A stretch of DNA of 41,784 nucleotides from assembly GCA_946480575.1 (NCBI GenBank), contig CAMLKF010000009.1:1-41784 (forward strand). Direction: 5' to 3'. Below, one piece after another: positions 29,988 to 37,867 of the stretch; positions within the stretch are counted from its first letter, which is position 1; each line of letters opens with the position of its first letter. Source of the DNA: an uncultured Nitrososphaera sp. GTDB taxonomy: Archaea; Thermoproteota; Nitrososphaeria; Nitrososphaerales; Nitrososphaeraceae. Position numbers and translations under genes: made by a program. The notes under the pieces were generated by a model, which did not search any database, was not told the origin of the DNA, and was given only the letters and a program-made list of their open reading frames with translations.

Positions 29988-30812
29988 TTACCTACCGGAC
30001 AGGATGCCTATTCTGACGGTTTCAACGCTCACGCCTTCTAGCCGCTTCGCAAGACCATTGAGACCTATAGAGTCGCCTGCCAAGTGCCCAAGCACCACCA
30101 GATTGCCCTTTAGCTTGTCCTCCTTCATCTTTGTCAGGTCGCCATAGTCCACATGCAGGTAAATGACTGTGGAAACGCCGTGCTCGAAATATGCACGCGC
30201 CACAGGGTAGCCGCCGTTGGTGCCTGCCGCGATTACAAGAGCCCAGCGGCCAGCTTTGTTTTTCCCGCTTCCAAATCTCACTTGCACCTTTGTTTCCGCG
30301 TTTCTGAATTCTGGTATCATGCTGACCGACCTGACAATATCAGACACATATTCCGTCCTGTTGCCGGACTTGATGCTCTGCAGTATGATCTGCCTCATGT
30401 ATTCGTCGCAGGGCTGGTGTATGTTGACAAGCGGCATGCCCATCGCTCTGGCGGCACCTACCACATTGCTGTAAATATTGGCATGGCTCCTTGTCTCAAC
30501 TCGCTCTTTTAATTTCCGGACAGCCTGCCGGGCAACTCTCTCTGGCACGCCGTGCTCGACCATATACTCGACGTGCCTGTCAAACACTTTGTAAAGGTTC
30601 ACAGCAGCAACGCCTATCGGGTGGTGTGCGATCACGGCGTCGCACCTCAAGCTTTTTGCAAGCATCAGTTCTGCTGTGCCTACGTCTATTGCTATCAATA
30701 CTTTCTTGATGTTCTTGCCTTTTACGTGCACCGCGCTGTCTGCCGGCATTTTTTTCCAACCGGCAAGCTCCAGTCCGATTTTCATTATCTCCTCTGTGTC
30801 GACTGGTGTCAT
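29988..30812 (-). CDS. NIF3-family protein (DUF34)
   Basis: Widely conserved metal-binding protein, often annotated as GTP cyclohydrolase 1 type 2 but of uncertain function. From ATG 30812 (MTPVDTEEIMKIGLELAGWK) the product has 274 residues; GTG 30818 adds two. The metal-site motif CDAVIAHHPIGVAAVN and the C-terminal VVLGHLAGDSIGLNGLAKRL match the family. The C-terminus lies about 40 bases before the tRNA-His gene on the same strand. It shares a palindromic TATA with divergent taw1. In archaea the role is unproven. Confidence 0.9.
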   Translation of the reverse strand: MTPVDTEEIMKIGLELAGWKKMPADSAVHVKGKNIKKVLIAIDVGTAELMLAKSLRCDAVIAHHPIGVAAVNLYKVFDRHVEYMVEHGVPERVARQAVRKLKERVETRSHANIYSNVVGAARAMGMPLVNIHQPCDEYMRQIILQSIKSGNRTEYVSDIVRSVSMIPEFRNAETKVQVRFGSGKNKAGRWALVIAAGTNGGYPVARAYFEHGVSTVIYLHVDYGDLTKMKEDKLKGNLVVLGHLAGDSIGLNGLAKRLEGVSVETVRIGILSGR

Positions 30813-30839
30813 AGCCACTCTGCTAGAATGCAGTGCAAA

Positions 30840-30847
30840 ATTTAAAT
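30840..30847. promoter_or_regulatory. Palindromic TATA element shared by NIF3 and taw1
   Basis: ATTTAAAT is an exact palindrome located 28-35 bases ahead of ATG 30812 on the minus strand and 29-36 bases ahead of ATG 30876 on the plus strand. One TATA element may direct leaderless transcription both ways. Confidence 0.55.
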
Positions 30848-30875
30848 CTGATCTGGCTGCTTTTCAAACCAAAAT

Positions 30876-31907
30876 ATGAGCTGCTCCGATGAGCACGTTT
30901 CGCATTCGACAGGCGACCTTATCCAGATAACGCCCCAGCTCAAGGCTAGGCTGCAAAAGGCAAAGTACGGCGTCTACAACCACTCAGCCGTCGAGCTGTG
31001 CCACTGGACGAAAAAGTCGTTTGCAAACGAGGGCAGCAGCTGCTACAAGCACAAGTTCTATGGCATTTCGACGCACCAGTGCATGGAGATGACACCGACT
31101 GCGATGAACTGCGAGAACAGGTGTATCTACTGTTGGCGCCCCACAGAATTTTATGATACGCTACAGATGCCAGAACAGCTCGTGGACGAGCCGGATGTCA
31201 TAGTCGAGCAGCTGATGGCCGAGCGGAAAAAGCTGATAAATGGCTTTTATGGCAATCCCAAGAATGACAAGAAAAAACTGGACGAGTCGCTCCTGCCGGC
31301 GCACTATGCTATTTCTCTGTCAGGCGAGCCCACAATGTACCCCAAGCTGCCGCAGCTGATAAAATACCTCAGGTCCCTCAAGGCAACAAAATCGATATTC
31401 CTTGTCACCAACGGCCAAGAGCCGGACATGCTTCGGAGGCTTGCCGCGGAGGATGCACTGCCGACCCAAATTTACCTGTCAATTAATGCATCGAACAAAA
31501 AGATGTTTTACCGGATAAATCGGCCCCGCCACAGAGACGCGTGGAAGCGCTGGTGGGACAGCCTGCGGTTCCTTGCGACCGTCAACACGAGGACGGTGCT
31601 CCGGATGACCATGATAAGGGGCTACAACGACCGCGCCACCGACTTTGCTGGTGAGTTTGCAGAGATGATGGCAGATGGCAACCCGCACTTTATCGAGATC
31701 AAGTCGTACATGCACATCGGCATGTCGACTCAGCGGCTGGAGCAGGAACACATGCTCGAAATGCACGAGGTGAGGTACTTTGCAAACAGCCTGTGCGAAA
31801 AGATGCCCTCGTTCAGGGTAATGGATGAGAGCGAGATTTCAAGGATAGTAGTGCTCCAGAACCAAGAACGCTATGTCGACAGGTGGATAAAGGAATATTT
31901 GCAATAA
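30876..31907 (+). CDS. taw1: tRNA-Phe 4-demethylwyosine synthase (radical SAM)
   Basis: Builds the tricyclic base of wyosine at position 37 of tRNA-Phe from N1-methylguanosine and pyruvate. The 343-residue product lacks the flavodoxin domain of eukaryotic TYW1, as in archaea. The radical-SAM cluster motif is NCENRCIYCWRP (Cys-x3-Cys-x2-Cys), with further Cys ahead (SSCYKHKFYGISTHQCMEMT) for the second cluster of this family, and LSGEPTMYPKLPQLIKYLRS plus IEIKSYMHIGMSTQRL downstream. ATG 30876 fits the shared TATA. It is monocistronic on the plus strand. Confidence 0.95.
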   Translation: MSCSDEHVSHSTGDLIQITPQLKARLQKAKYGVYNHSAVELCHWTKKSFANEGSSCYKHKFYGISTHQCMEMTPTAMNCENRCIYCWRPTEFYDTLQMPEQLVDEPDVIVEQLMAERKKLINGFYGNPKNDKKKLDESLLPAHYAISLSGEPTMYPKLPQLIKYLRSLKATKSIFLVTNGQEPDMLRRLAAEDALPTQIYLSINASNKKMFYRINRPRHRDAWKRWWDSLRFLATVNTRTVLRMTMIRGYNDRATDFAGEFAEMMADGNPHFIEIKSYMHIGMSTQRLEQEHMLEMHEVRYFANSLCEKMPSFRVMDESEISRIVVLQNQERYVDRWIKEYLQ

Positions 31908-31964
31908 TAGAGGCTTGCTCTAGAGCAGAATTGCAGAATCGACCAATTTACCAGCCCCTTTCCA

Positions 31965-32038
31965 GATCTAACGAGGGCAGGCAGGCCCTTGGGCTTTGCG
32001 GTTTAGCCATCGGCCTGCAGAGAAGGGTGTGGTAGATC
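31965..32038. other. Possible structured RNA in the taw1-xtpA gap
   Basis: Between two convergent genes, three nested complementary pairs occur: GATCTA (31965-31970) with TAGATC (32033-32038), GCAGGCC (31981-31987) with GGCCTGC (32012-32018), and GGCT (31992-31995) with AGCC (32005-32008). Together they would form one long hairpin with internal loops. ACA follows at 32041 on the plus strand, as in H/ACA guides, but pocket spacing is too long for that class. Strand and function are unknown; it could be chance or a terminator-like structure. Confidence 0.25.
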
Positions 32039-32082
32039 AAACAAGCAAGCAACCGCCTATTCTGTATTGTTCCTAAGCAAGC

Positions 32083-32655
32083 CTACCTCTTTTGATACCA
32101 CTGCGCAAACTTTTCAAGCGCCTTTCTACGGTGCGAGTATTTGCTCTTGCCCTCCCGCAGCTGCCCAAATGTGAGGTCGGCATCGTCTGGAATAAAGATC
32201 GGATCATAGCCCCAACCGCCCTCTGTTATCCTGTCAGATATCCTGCCGGCGACCCTGCCCTCCGATATTGAAAGCGTCCTGCCGTCAAAGAACGCTATCA
32301 GCGACCGAAAGTGCGCCAACCTGTCCTTAGAGCCGACGAGCAGCTTCAGGATCCCTTCGTTGCCTATTGTATTGAACGCGTGTGACGAATATTGGCCGGG
32401 AAACCCTTTCAGGGCATCGACGTAAAGCCCATCGTCCTCTACTATCACTGGCCTCCTACCCACTTTTGCAAACGCGCTTTTGGCCTTTTCCTTTGCAATC
32501 TCTTCAAGCGAGTCGGACTGGATCTCAATAAGCTCTACCTGCGCGAAATCAACTGAGATGCCGTGTGTCGATAGGATGGATTGCACTTCGCGGTACTTGT
32601 TCTGGTTGGTGCTTGCAAAGGTTACTGCCAATGTTGTATGAAACAGAGGCGGCAA
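32083..32655 (-). CDS. XTP/dITP diphosphatase (RdgB/HAM1 family)
   Basis: House-cleaning enzyme that hydrolyses deaminated purine nucleoside triphosphates to monophosphates. The 190-residue product has TFASTNQNKYREVQSILS, VIVEDDGLYVDALKGFPGQY, GGWGYDPIFIPDDADLTFGQ and the C-terminal SHRRKALEKF, all family signatures that line the active site. It starts 22 bases after bud32 on the same strand, so the two are likely co-transcribed. The first seven residues (MPPLFHT) are uncertain; a later start is possible. Confidence 0.94.
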   Translation of the reverse strand: MPPLFHTTLAVTFASTNQNKYREVQSILSTHGISVDFAQVELIEIQSDSLEEIAKEKAKSAFAKVGRRPVIVEDDGLYVDALKGFPGQYSSHAFNTIGNEGILKLLVGSKDRLAHFRSLIAFFDGRTLSISEGRVAGRISDRITEGGWGYDPIFIPDDADLTFGQLREGKSKYSHRRKALEKFAQWYQKR

Positions 32656-32677
32656 GCTTTTTTATCTTTACATACCT

Positions 32678-33301
32678 TCAGGTTACCCTTGCATACCTTC
32701 CGCGCTGCTCTATCTGTCTGACGTTTTCCAAGATTTTATCTGTCTTTTTCTTACCGGCGACGCTCCCATATCCTTCCACAAAGCGCAGAAAAGCCTTCCT
32801 GACTGTGATGTGCGCGCTCGTAAACACTTCCTTTATCAGCCGGATGTCAGTCGCCATGTCCTCTGTGCGCTCTGAATAGTAGGCAAGCCCAAAGTCCAGC
32901 AGGACGAACTTGTCATCGCCCATTATAAAATTCGAAGTCGTCAGGTCGCCGTGAATAATATTGCTTGCGTGCAAGAGCGCGGCATAGCGCCCCATCTCGT
33001 AGCAAAGGTCTGGCGTCAGCGCGTCCCTGACATTTTCGCCCTTTACAAGCTCCATTATTATCTCGGCGTTGATTGGGTCGACAAAATAGACAAAAGGCGA
33101 CATGATGCCCGCGGCTTTTGCAGCAGAGATAAAGTTTGCTTCATGTATCGTGCGGTGCTTCCTGATAGTTGCATCAAGTGTCTGATGACGGTATGGCTTG
33201 GGCGAGCGCACTTTGGAGATCGCCTTCTTGCCACCCCACTCAATGATATAGATGTCGGCCTCTGCGCCGCTCTTTACTAGCGTTGCCAGCGGCTGCTGCA
33301 A
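32678..33301 (-). CDS. bud32: Bud32 kinase/ATPase of the KEOPS complex
   Basis: Small atypical kinase that, with Kae1, Cgi121 and Pcc1, forms KEOPS for t6A modification of tRNA. From TTG 33301 (QQPLATLVKSGAEADIYIIE) the product has 207 residues, the usual size; a longer upstream frame would overlap the divergent gene and has no family match. Key features are KVRSPKPYRHQTLD, the catalytic loop IIHGDLTTSNFI and the metal-binding VLLDFGLAYYSE, and the basic C-terminus GRYARVT. Kae1 is about 340 bases upstream on the same strand, with a plus-strand gene between. In some euryarchaea the two proteins are fused; here they are separate. Confidence 0.93.
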   Translation of the reverse strand: MQQPLATLVKSGAEADIYIIEWGGKKAISKVRSPKPYRHQTLDATIRKHRTIHEANFISAAKAAGIMSPFVYFVDPINAEIIMELVKGENVRDALTPDLCYEMGRYAALLHASNIIHGDLTTSNFIMGDDKFVLLDFGLAYYSERTEDMATDIRLIKEVFTSAHITVRKAFLRFVEGYGSVAGKKKTDKILENVRQIEQRGRYARVT

Positions 33302-33334
33302 TAGTAATATAGCCTCTGCTATGGAGATAAAAAC

Positions 33335-33664
33335 GTGGCGAGCTTTGAGCCGGCGCCCGGCGAAAGGATAGTCCTCGACGAGGACTGCGCAGAGGACAAG
33401 CTGAAGAGCGGCATACTGGTTCTGACCGACCGGAGGCTTGTGTTCCAAAAGACTCAGGGCAGGATGGCAACTCTGTCAAAAAAAGAGGGCGAGATCGCGC
33501 TTGACATACCGCTTGACAAGATAACGTCAGTGAGGGCCGAGGGATTCCTCGTGAAAAAGCTCGTGGTTGTTGCAGATGGTCAAACGTACAAGTTTGGCGT
33601 CTATAGCAATGGCAAGTGGGAGCGTCAGATAAAGCAGCTGCTCAATAAGGGCGGCGCCAGCTGA
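33335..33664 (+). CDS. Small PH/GRAM-like domain protein, function unknown
   Basis: A 109-residue product from GTG 33335. The pattern ERIVLDEDCAEDKLKSGILV, LTDRRLVFQKT, IPLDKITSVRAEG and LVVVADGQTYKFGVYS is that of short bacterial/archaeal PH-like domains, which use alternating strands and a C-terminal helix (KWERQIKQLLNKG) and may bind lipids or proteins. No membrane segment. It sits on the plus strand between kae1 and bud32 and its end overlaps the kae1 end by 23 bases in convergent orientation. Confidence 0.8.
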   Translation: MASFEPAPGERIVLDEDCAEDKLKSGILVLTDRRLVFQKTQGRMATLSKKEGEIALDIPLDKITSVRAEGFLVKKLVVVADGQTYKFGVYSNGKWERQIKQLLNKGGAS

Positions 33665-34643
33665 CATCCACAGTGTCAAGCCGCCAGGACTGCTGGACAA
33701 ATGATTCTTCTATTTTCACCCGTTTTTTCGTCGACCCGTACCCCTGCAGCGCGGTCCATGAGATCTGGGCGCCGTTGTCGCCTGCGAACTTGATCGGGCA
33801 TACAAACAGCTTGGCCCTCTGCCTGCTGCACGCAACTTCAAGCATCCCGGCAAGCCTCTTGTTTGCGGCAACGCCCCCGACTATCATCATCTCTTTCTTG
33901 CCGCTGAACGAGAGCGCCCGCTCGACGGCTTCTGCCAGCATCGCAAACGCAGTCTCTTGCAGCGAGTAACAGGCGTCTTCCGCACTGGTTTTTTGCTCCT
34001 GCGTAAGCCTGATGGCTGCGGTGAGCAAGCCCGAAAACGATACGTCGTTTCCCTTGACGATGTATGGCAACTGTACATACTGCCCGGACGACTGACCAGC
34101 CAATTGCTCTATCCGGCCGCCGCACGGCGATGCAAAGCCAAGAGCGCGCCCGAACTGGTCAAGCAATTGCCCGACAGTAATGTCGAGTGTTTCGCCAAAG
34201 ACGCGCCATCGGCCATGCGAAAACGCGAGTATCATGGTGTGGCCGCCTGACACTAGCAGGACCAGCGGGTCAGAGGCGCCAGTGAGCATCGCCCCAAGCT
34301 CGAGGTGCCCCAGCGCGTGGTTAACAGGCACGAGTGGCTTTTTGTAAAAACTGGCAACAGTCCTTGCCACCACTGCGCCGACGCGAAGGCACGGCCCCAA
34401 GCCTGGCCCGGCCGAGTAGCCGATAATGTCGATCTCTTTCATGGACACGCCGGCAGAGTCAAGCGCCTGCTTTAGCACACCTGCAGATACCTCCACATGA
34501 TGCCTCGACGCCTCCCTCGGATGTATGCCGCTTCCCTCTGGCGCCTTGTAGACGTCGCGGACATCAGAGAGCACCTTGCCTGACGAGTCGACTACAGAGC
34601 AGCCAAATGTGTGGGCGGTGCTTTCGATCCCAAGGCAGAGCAT
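33642..34643 (-). CDS. kae1: Kae1, catalytic subunit of KEOPS (tRNA t6A synthesis)
   Basis: Transfers threonylcarbamoyl from the TsaC/Sua5 product to A37 of ANN-decoding tRNAs. The chosen ATG 34643 gives 333 residues starting MLCLGIESTAHTFGCSVVDS; five extra upstream residues in the frame are unlikely. Visible are the ASKHA phosphate loops, the metal motif PVNHALGHLELG (His-x4-His), LLVSGGHTMILAF, FSGLLTAA and MMIVGGVAANKRLAGML. The C-terminus overlaps the convergent PH-like gene. It follows the YchF-type GTPase gene by 11 bases and is probably in its operon. Confidence 0.95.
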   Translation of the reverse strand: MLCLGIESTAHTFGCSVVDSSGKVLSDVRDVYKAPEGSGIHPREASRHHVEVSAGVLKQALDSAGVSMKEIDIIGYSAGPGLGPCLRVGAVVARTVASFYKKPLVPVNHALGHLELGAMLTGASDPLVLLVSGGHTMILAFSHGRWRVFGETLDITVGQLLDQFGRALGFASPCGGRIEQLAGQSSGQYVQLPYIVKGNDVSFSGLLTAAIRLTQEQKTSAEDACYSLQETAFAMLAEAVERALSFSGKKEMMIVGGVAANKRLAGMLEVACSRQRAKLFVCPIKFAGDNGAQISWTALQGYGSTKKRVKIEESFVQQSWRLDTVDVSWRRPY

Positions 34644-34654
34644 TGCTGTTATTA

Positions 34655-35857
34655 TCATCCCCTGCTTGCCGCAGACACTATTTTAATCACATCTCCACTC
34701 TTTAGCTTGTGGTCGGCGCCGATCCTCTGCTTGCTCCTTGCATCGACCGCATACAGAAAGCCTTTTGCAAGCTCTGCGTGCACCGTTTCAGCAAGGTCCT
34801 TGGCAGTCGAGCCTTCCGGCAATAACCTGACATCTGGCAGGACGTTTCCCTTCTTGTCTGATAGCTTGAACTCGTCTTCTACTGGATAGACTGCAACCAT
34901 GCGCAATAGTTTGAAGCAGGCGATGTTGATAGCTTCCTGAATACCGGTCGAGCCGTATTTTTCCATCAGCGTCCTTACGATGTCAAGCGCCTTTTGCTGT
35001 TGCTCGTTCAGCGCGACGCTCGGCTTGACCTCAAACGAGCTGTCGCCCGGCAAATAGTGCAACACGCCCTTCTTTGATGCTTTTCGCAAAAGCGCCTCAG
35101 CTTCCGAAGCGCAGGAGACTACTTCAAGGCCGTCCGCCTTCATTTTCTCGATATTGGATTCTGCCGCCGGCAGGTCGGCCTTGTTTGCCGCAATCACGAA
35201 CGGCTTGGCTTTTGTCCGCAGCACTTTGCAAAACGCAAGGATGTCCTCCTCGCTCCACAGGACCGGCTTTTTGATAGCAAGGCCGGACGCGTGCACTGCA
35301 GCTGCAATAGCCGGCTCGCTTATGGCAAGCCCCGACAGCCTCTTGACAAGCATCTGCTCCAACTTTTGACCTTGGCTTTCGACTTCCCTTGCAGTCTTGC
35401 TCCAGTCCCTGCCGATGATCGAAGCGAGCCAGAGGTCGAATTCTTCTTCTACAAACTGGATGTCAAACATCGGATCGCCAGTTCCAGAGGGAACTGGTCT
35501 GCCGTTGCTGTCAGTTGAGCCGGAGGCATCCACGATGTGGATGAGGGCGTCTGCCTGCCTCGCGTCGTCTAGGAACTTGTTGCCAACACCCTTGCCGGCA
35601 TGCGCACCCGGCACTAGGCCGGCTATGTCCACCAGCTTGATAGGGATGAACCTGTTGGCGTCGATGCACATCGAATGCACGGGGTTGTCCTGCACGCCAA
35701 ACTCCCGGCAGACGCACTTGACCCTAGCATAGGCGACGCCGACGTTGGGCTCTATTGTGGTAAAGGGATAGTTTGCTGCGGGTACGGCAAGCTCGGTGGC
35801 TGCGTTAAAGAACGTGGACTTACCCACGTTCGCCTTGCCTATCAAGCCTATAATCAT
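34655..35857 (-). CDS. Obg-related GTPase of the YchF type with TGS domain
   Basis: Translation-associated P-loop GTPase or ATPase. The 400-residue product has G1 GLIGKANVGKSTFF (start of protein), G3 VDIAGLVPGAHAGKGVGNKF, and G4 VIAANKADLPAAESNI; the presence of NKAD suggests GTP rather than the ATP preference of bacterial and human YchF/OLA1. The C-terminal TGS domain (EGSTAKDLAETVHAELAKGF) is followed by HKLKSGDVIKIVSAASRG. It precedes kae1 with an 11-base gap. It belongs to the archaeal branch of the family; the cellular role is poorly known. Confidence 0.93.
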   Translation of the reverse strand: MIIGLIGKANVGKSTFFNAATELAVPAANYPFTTIEPNVGVAYARVKCVCREFGVQDNPVHSMCIDANRFIPIKLVDIAGLVPGAHAGKGVGNKFLDDARQADALIHIVDASGSTDSNGRPVPSGTGDPMFDIQFVEEEFDLWLASIIGRDWSKTAREVESQGQKLEQMLVKRLSGLAISEPAIAAAVHASGLAIKKPVLWSEEDILAFCKVLRTKAKPFVIAANKADLPAAESNIEKMKADGLEVVSCASEAEALLRKASKKGVLHYLPGDSSFEVKPSVALNEQQQKALDIVRTLMEKYGSTGIQEAINIACFKLLRMVAVYPVEDEFKLSDKKGNVLPDVRLLPEGSTAKDLAETVHAELAKGFLYAVDARSKQRIGADHKLKSGDVIKIVSAASRG

Positions 35858-35977
35858 GATGAGGAGCTACGCTTGACTTCGTCCAGCCCGCATTAATGTC
35901 TTTCAAGTCCTAATGATACAAGCAAGATTTGAAAGGTATGCAAAAAACGTTAACATGAGAATGGCAGAATACGGGTC

Positions 35978-36500
35978 ATGGCTGGCAGATATGGATCAAT
36001 ACTGCTCATAGTCATCTTGGTATTTGCGACGTTATTCTTGATGATATATATATGCATCTGAGAGCATTCGAGCTTAATACCGACAGCTCCAAAACTGACA
36101 GAAGATCAAGTCATAAATATAATGAAGACAGACATTCAAAGAAGAGTTGGCAATGTATTAGCCGATTACCTTATTTGAAAGATTCGCGTGATCCCGATGT
36201 TAGAGACCACCTCTTCCCCTGATTTATTATCAACAGGAAGACCAACATGGTATACAGAATTAATGCAACATCGTGTACAGCGTCGTGGGTTCCTGCATCG
36301 CGTCCAGAAAATGTTTTCTGGGAAGTAGGGAGGATGTGCTTGATCCAATATCTGAAAGGTTAGCATATTTTCTCGATGGCTCGTATAGAGAAAATGATAA
36401 AAGTTCACCAGCATATTATTATTATTATGTGGATGCAATGAACGGGGACATTCTCTGGTCATATATTGGTGATGTCTATCCTGAATTAAGACGTAATTAG
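35978..36500 (+). pseudogene. Decayed gene for a membrane-anchored protein
   Basis: From ATG 35978 the frame gives a membrane helix (MAGRYGSILLIVILVFATLF), an in-frame TGA at 36059, the helix-like LIPTAPKLTEDQVINIMKTD and QRRVGNVLADYLI, a second TGA at 36176, and then KIRVIPMLETTSSPDLLSTG to a TAG. After a frame change the C-terminal part reads REDVLDPISERLAYFLDGSY and YVDAMNGDILWSYIGD to a stop at 36500, with a run of Tyr encoded by a TAT-type repeat. DQVINIMK and NAMNGDILW-like segments recall PepSY-type secreted domains. Two stops and at least one frameshift mean it is not functional. A TAA/ATT run lies at 36413-36427. Confidence 0.7.
36413..36427. repeat. ATT trinucleotide run
   Basis: Five tandem TAT/ATT units within the decayed gene, encoding consecutive Tyr in the C-terminal frame. 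Confidence 0.8.
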
Positions 36501-36582
36501 CCATAATAAGCTACTATCAGTCGATTTCCAAGAGGATATCAAGTCATCTGATTTCCCATCAGAACTTCTTCTTCTCAATATC

Positions 36583-36590
36583 TTTAATAA
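36583..36590 (+). promoter_or_regulatory. TATA box of the cupin gene
   Basis: TTTAATAA ends 27 bases before TTG 36618; this spacing supports a leaderless message starting with TTG. Confidence 0.5.
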
Positions 36591-36617
36591 AATCCTGTAC
36601 GATAATTTTTTGCAAAG

Positions 36618-37100
36618 TTGATTAAAGAGACCGTGCATCTTATCAAAAAGCTCGGGCTTGAAAAGCACCCCGAGGGCGGCTACTTCAAGCAAACCTACAA
36701 GTCTGATGTGATGATAGATGTTGCAGGTTACGGCGGGCCGCGCCACGCGGCAACTGCGATCTATTATATGCTTGCCAGCGGCCAGTTTTCAGCTTTCCAC
36801 AGGATGAAGTCGGACGAGATCTGGCACTACTATGCGGGAGGCTCGATCACTATCCACGTGATTGACGAAGGCGGAAAACTAGCTAGGATAAAGCTTGGAA
36901 AGGGCAAAGGCGAAACGCCGCAGGCTGTGATCAGGGCAGGCACATGGTTTGCCGCATCACTTGCCAAAGGTTCTTACTGCCTTGTTGGCTGCACTGTGTC
37001 GCCGGGGTTTGACTACCGCGACTGGGAGCTGGCAAAAAGAGACGAGTTAATCAAATCGTACCCACAACATAGGGCAATCATTGAGAAGCACGCTCGTTAG
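36618..37100 (+). CDS. Cupin-fold protein of the DUF985 (Cupin_5) family
   Basis: A 160-residue protein with start IKETVHLIKKLGLEKHPEGG, then YFKQTYKS, AIYYMLASGQFSAFHRMKSD, EIWHYYAGGSITIHVID and the C-terminal VGCTVSPGFDYRDWELAKRD, all signatures of DUF985. His residues in FHRMKSDEIWHYY may form the metal or sugar site. Its biochemical role is not settled. TTG 36618 is supported by TATA spacing. It lies 42 bases ahead of queC on the same strand, but queC has its own likely TATA. Confidence 0.9.
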   Translation: MIKETVHLIKKLGLEKHPEGGYFKQTYKSDVMIDVAGYGGPRHAATAIYYMLASGQFSAFHRMKSDEIWHYYAGGSITIHVIDEGGKLARIKLGKGKGETPQAVIRAGTWFAASLAKGSYCLVGCTVSPGFDYRDWELAKRDELIKSYPQHRAIIEKHAR

Positions 37101-37109
37101 CCACCATTG

Positions 37110-37117
37110 TTTAATAG
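37110..37117 (+). promoter_or_regulatory. TATA box of the queC-queE-folE operon
   Basis: TTTAATAG ends 24 bases before TTG 37142, the spacing for a leaderless transcript, and explains the TTG start of queC. Confidence 0.55.
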
Positions 37118-37141
37118 TCCCTGCTTTCAAACCTCGTCATA

Positions 37142-37867
37142 TTGTCTAGGCAGGCGGCAGTTTGCATCGTAAGCGGAGGGCTTGACTCGGTGTGCTACGC
37201 CGCTTCGCTTGCCAAGAATCATGACATTTACATGATCACGTTTGCGTACGGCCAGCGCGCCAAGAGGGAGATCGAACGGGCGCGGTTTTTCGCCAAGATC
37301 TTGAAGGTCAAGGATCACAAAATAGTCGACATAAGCTTCATGAAGTCGCTCTACGGCAAGAGCAATGCGCTGACTGACAGCAGGCAAAAGCTGTCAGAAG
37401 GCTTTGAGCAAAACCTAGTGGTGCCAGTGCGAAATGCCGTCTTTATCACAATAGCAACTGCATGGGCGATGAGCATCAACGCCAACGTAGTGGCGTACGG
37501 CGCGCACACGGGCGATATCCCCCACTACCCGGACTGCCGGCCGGCATTCGTCAGGGCGATAGGTGAGGCCCTCAACATGGCCGAGTCAGACAGTATCACC
37601 GCCGGCCTGCGGCACGGGATAGCAGTGATGTCGCCGGCCATCGAGCACGTCGACAAGTCTGCGCTCCTAAAGACAGGCTACAAGATCTTGGGCAACAGGA
37701 TATTCCAGACATGGAGCTGCTACTCTGACGGCGTCAGGGCGGGCAGCGGCTATTATATCCATTGCGGGCGGTGCGAATCGTGTATAAATAGGAAAGGCGC
37801 ATTTACCACGGCACAAATAGAGGACAAGACGCGTTATGCGACAGAAAGCGGCGGCAAGCGCAAATAG
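37142..37867 (+). CDS. queC: 7-cyano-7-deazaguanine (preQ0) synthase QueC
   Basis: ATP-dependent conversion of 7-carboxy-7-deazaguanine and ammonia to preQ0, precursor of archaeosine at position 15 of archaeal tRNA. The 241-residue product has the PP-loop SGGLDSV at residues 11-17, NLVVPVRNAVFITIATAWAM and AYGAHTGDIPHYPDCRPAFV. The C-terminal zinc site (TWSCYSD, then HCGRCESCINRKGAF) is complete. Translation from TTG 37142 fits the promoter. It overlaps queE by 32 bases. Confidence 0.96.
   Translation: MSRQAAVCIVSGGLDSVCYAASLAKNHDIYMITFAYGQRAKREIERARFFAKILKVKDHKIVDISFMKSLYGKSNALTDSRQKLSEGFEQNLVVPVRNAVFITIATAWAMSINANVVAYGAHTGDIPHYPDCRPAFVRAIGEALNMAESDSITAGLRHGIAVMSPAIEHVDKSALLKTGYKILGNRIFQTWSCYSDGVRAGSGYYIHCGRCESCINRKGAFTTAQIEDKTRYATESGGKRK

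Noticed and set aside
31965..32043. Firm H/ACA guide RNA call
   Set aside because: The distance from the upper stem to ACA is about 22 bases, longer than the usual 14-16, and no K-turn is seen; listed only as a possible structured RNA.
36059..36178. Two in-frame TGA codons as selenocysteine or other recoding
   Set aside because: A TAG and a frame change follow in the same gene and no SECIS-like hairpin is evident; simple decay explains all of it.
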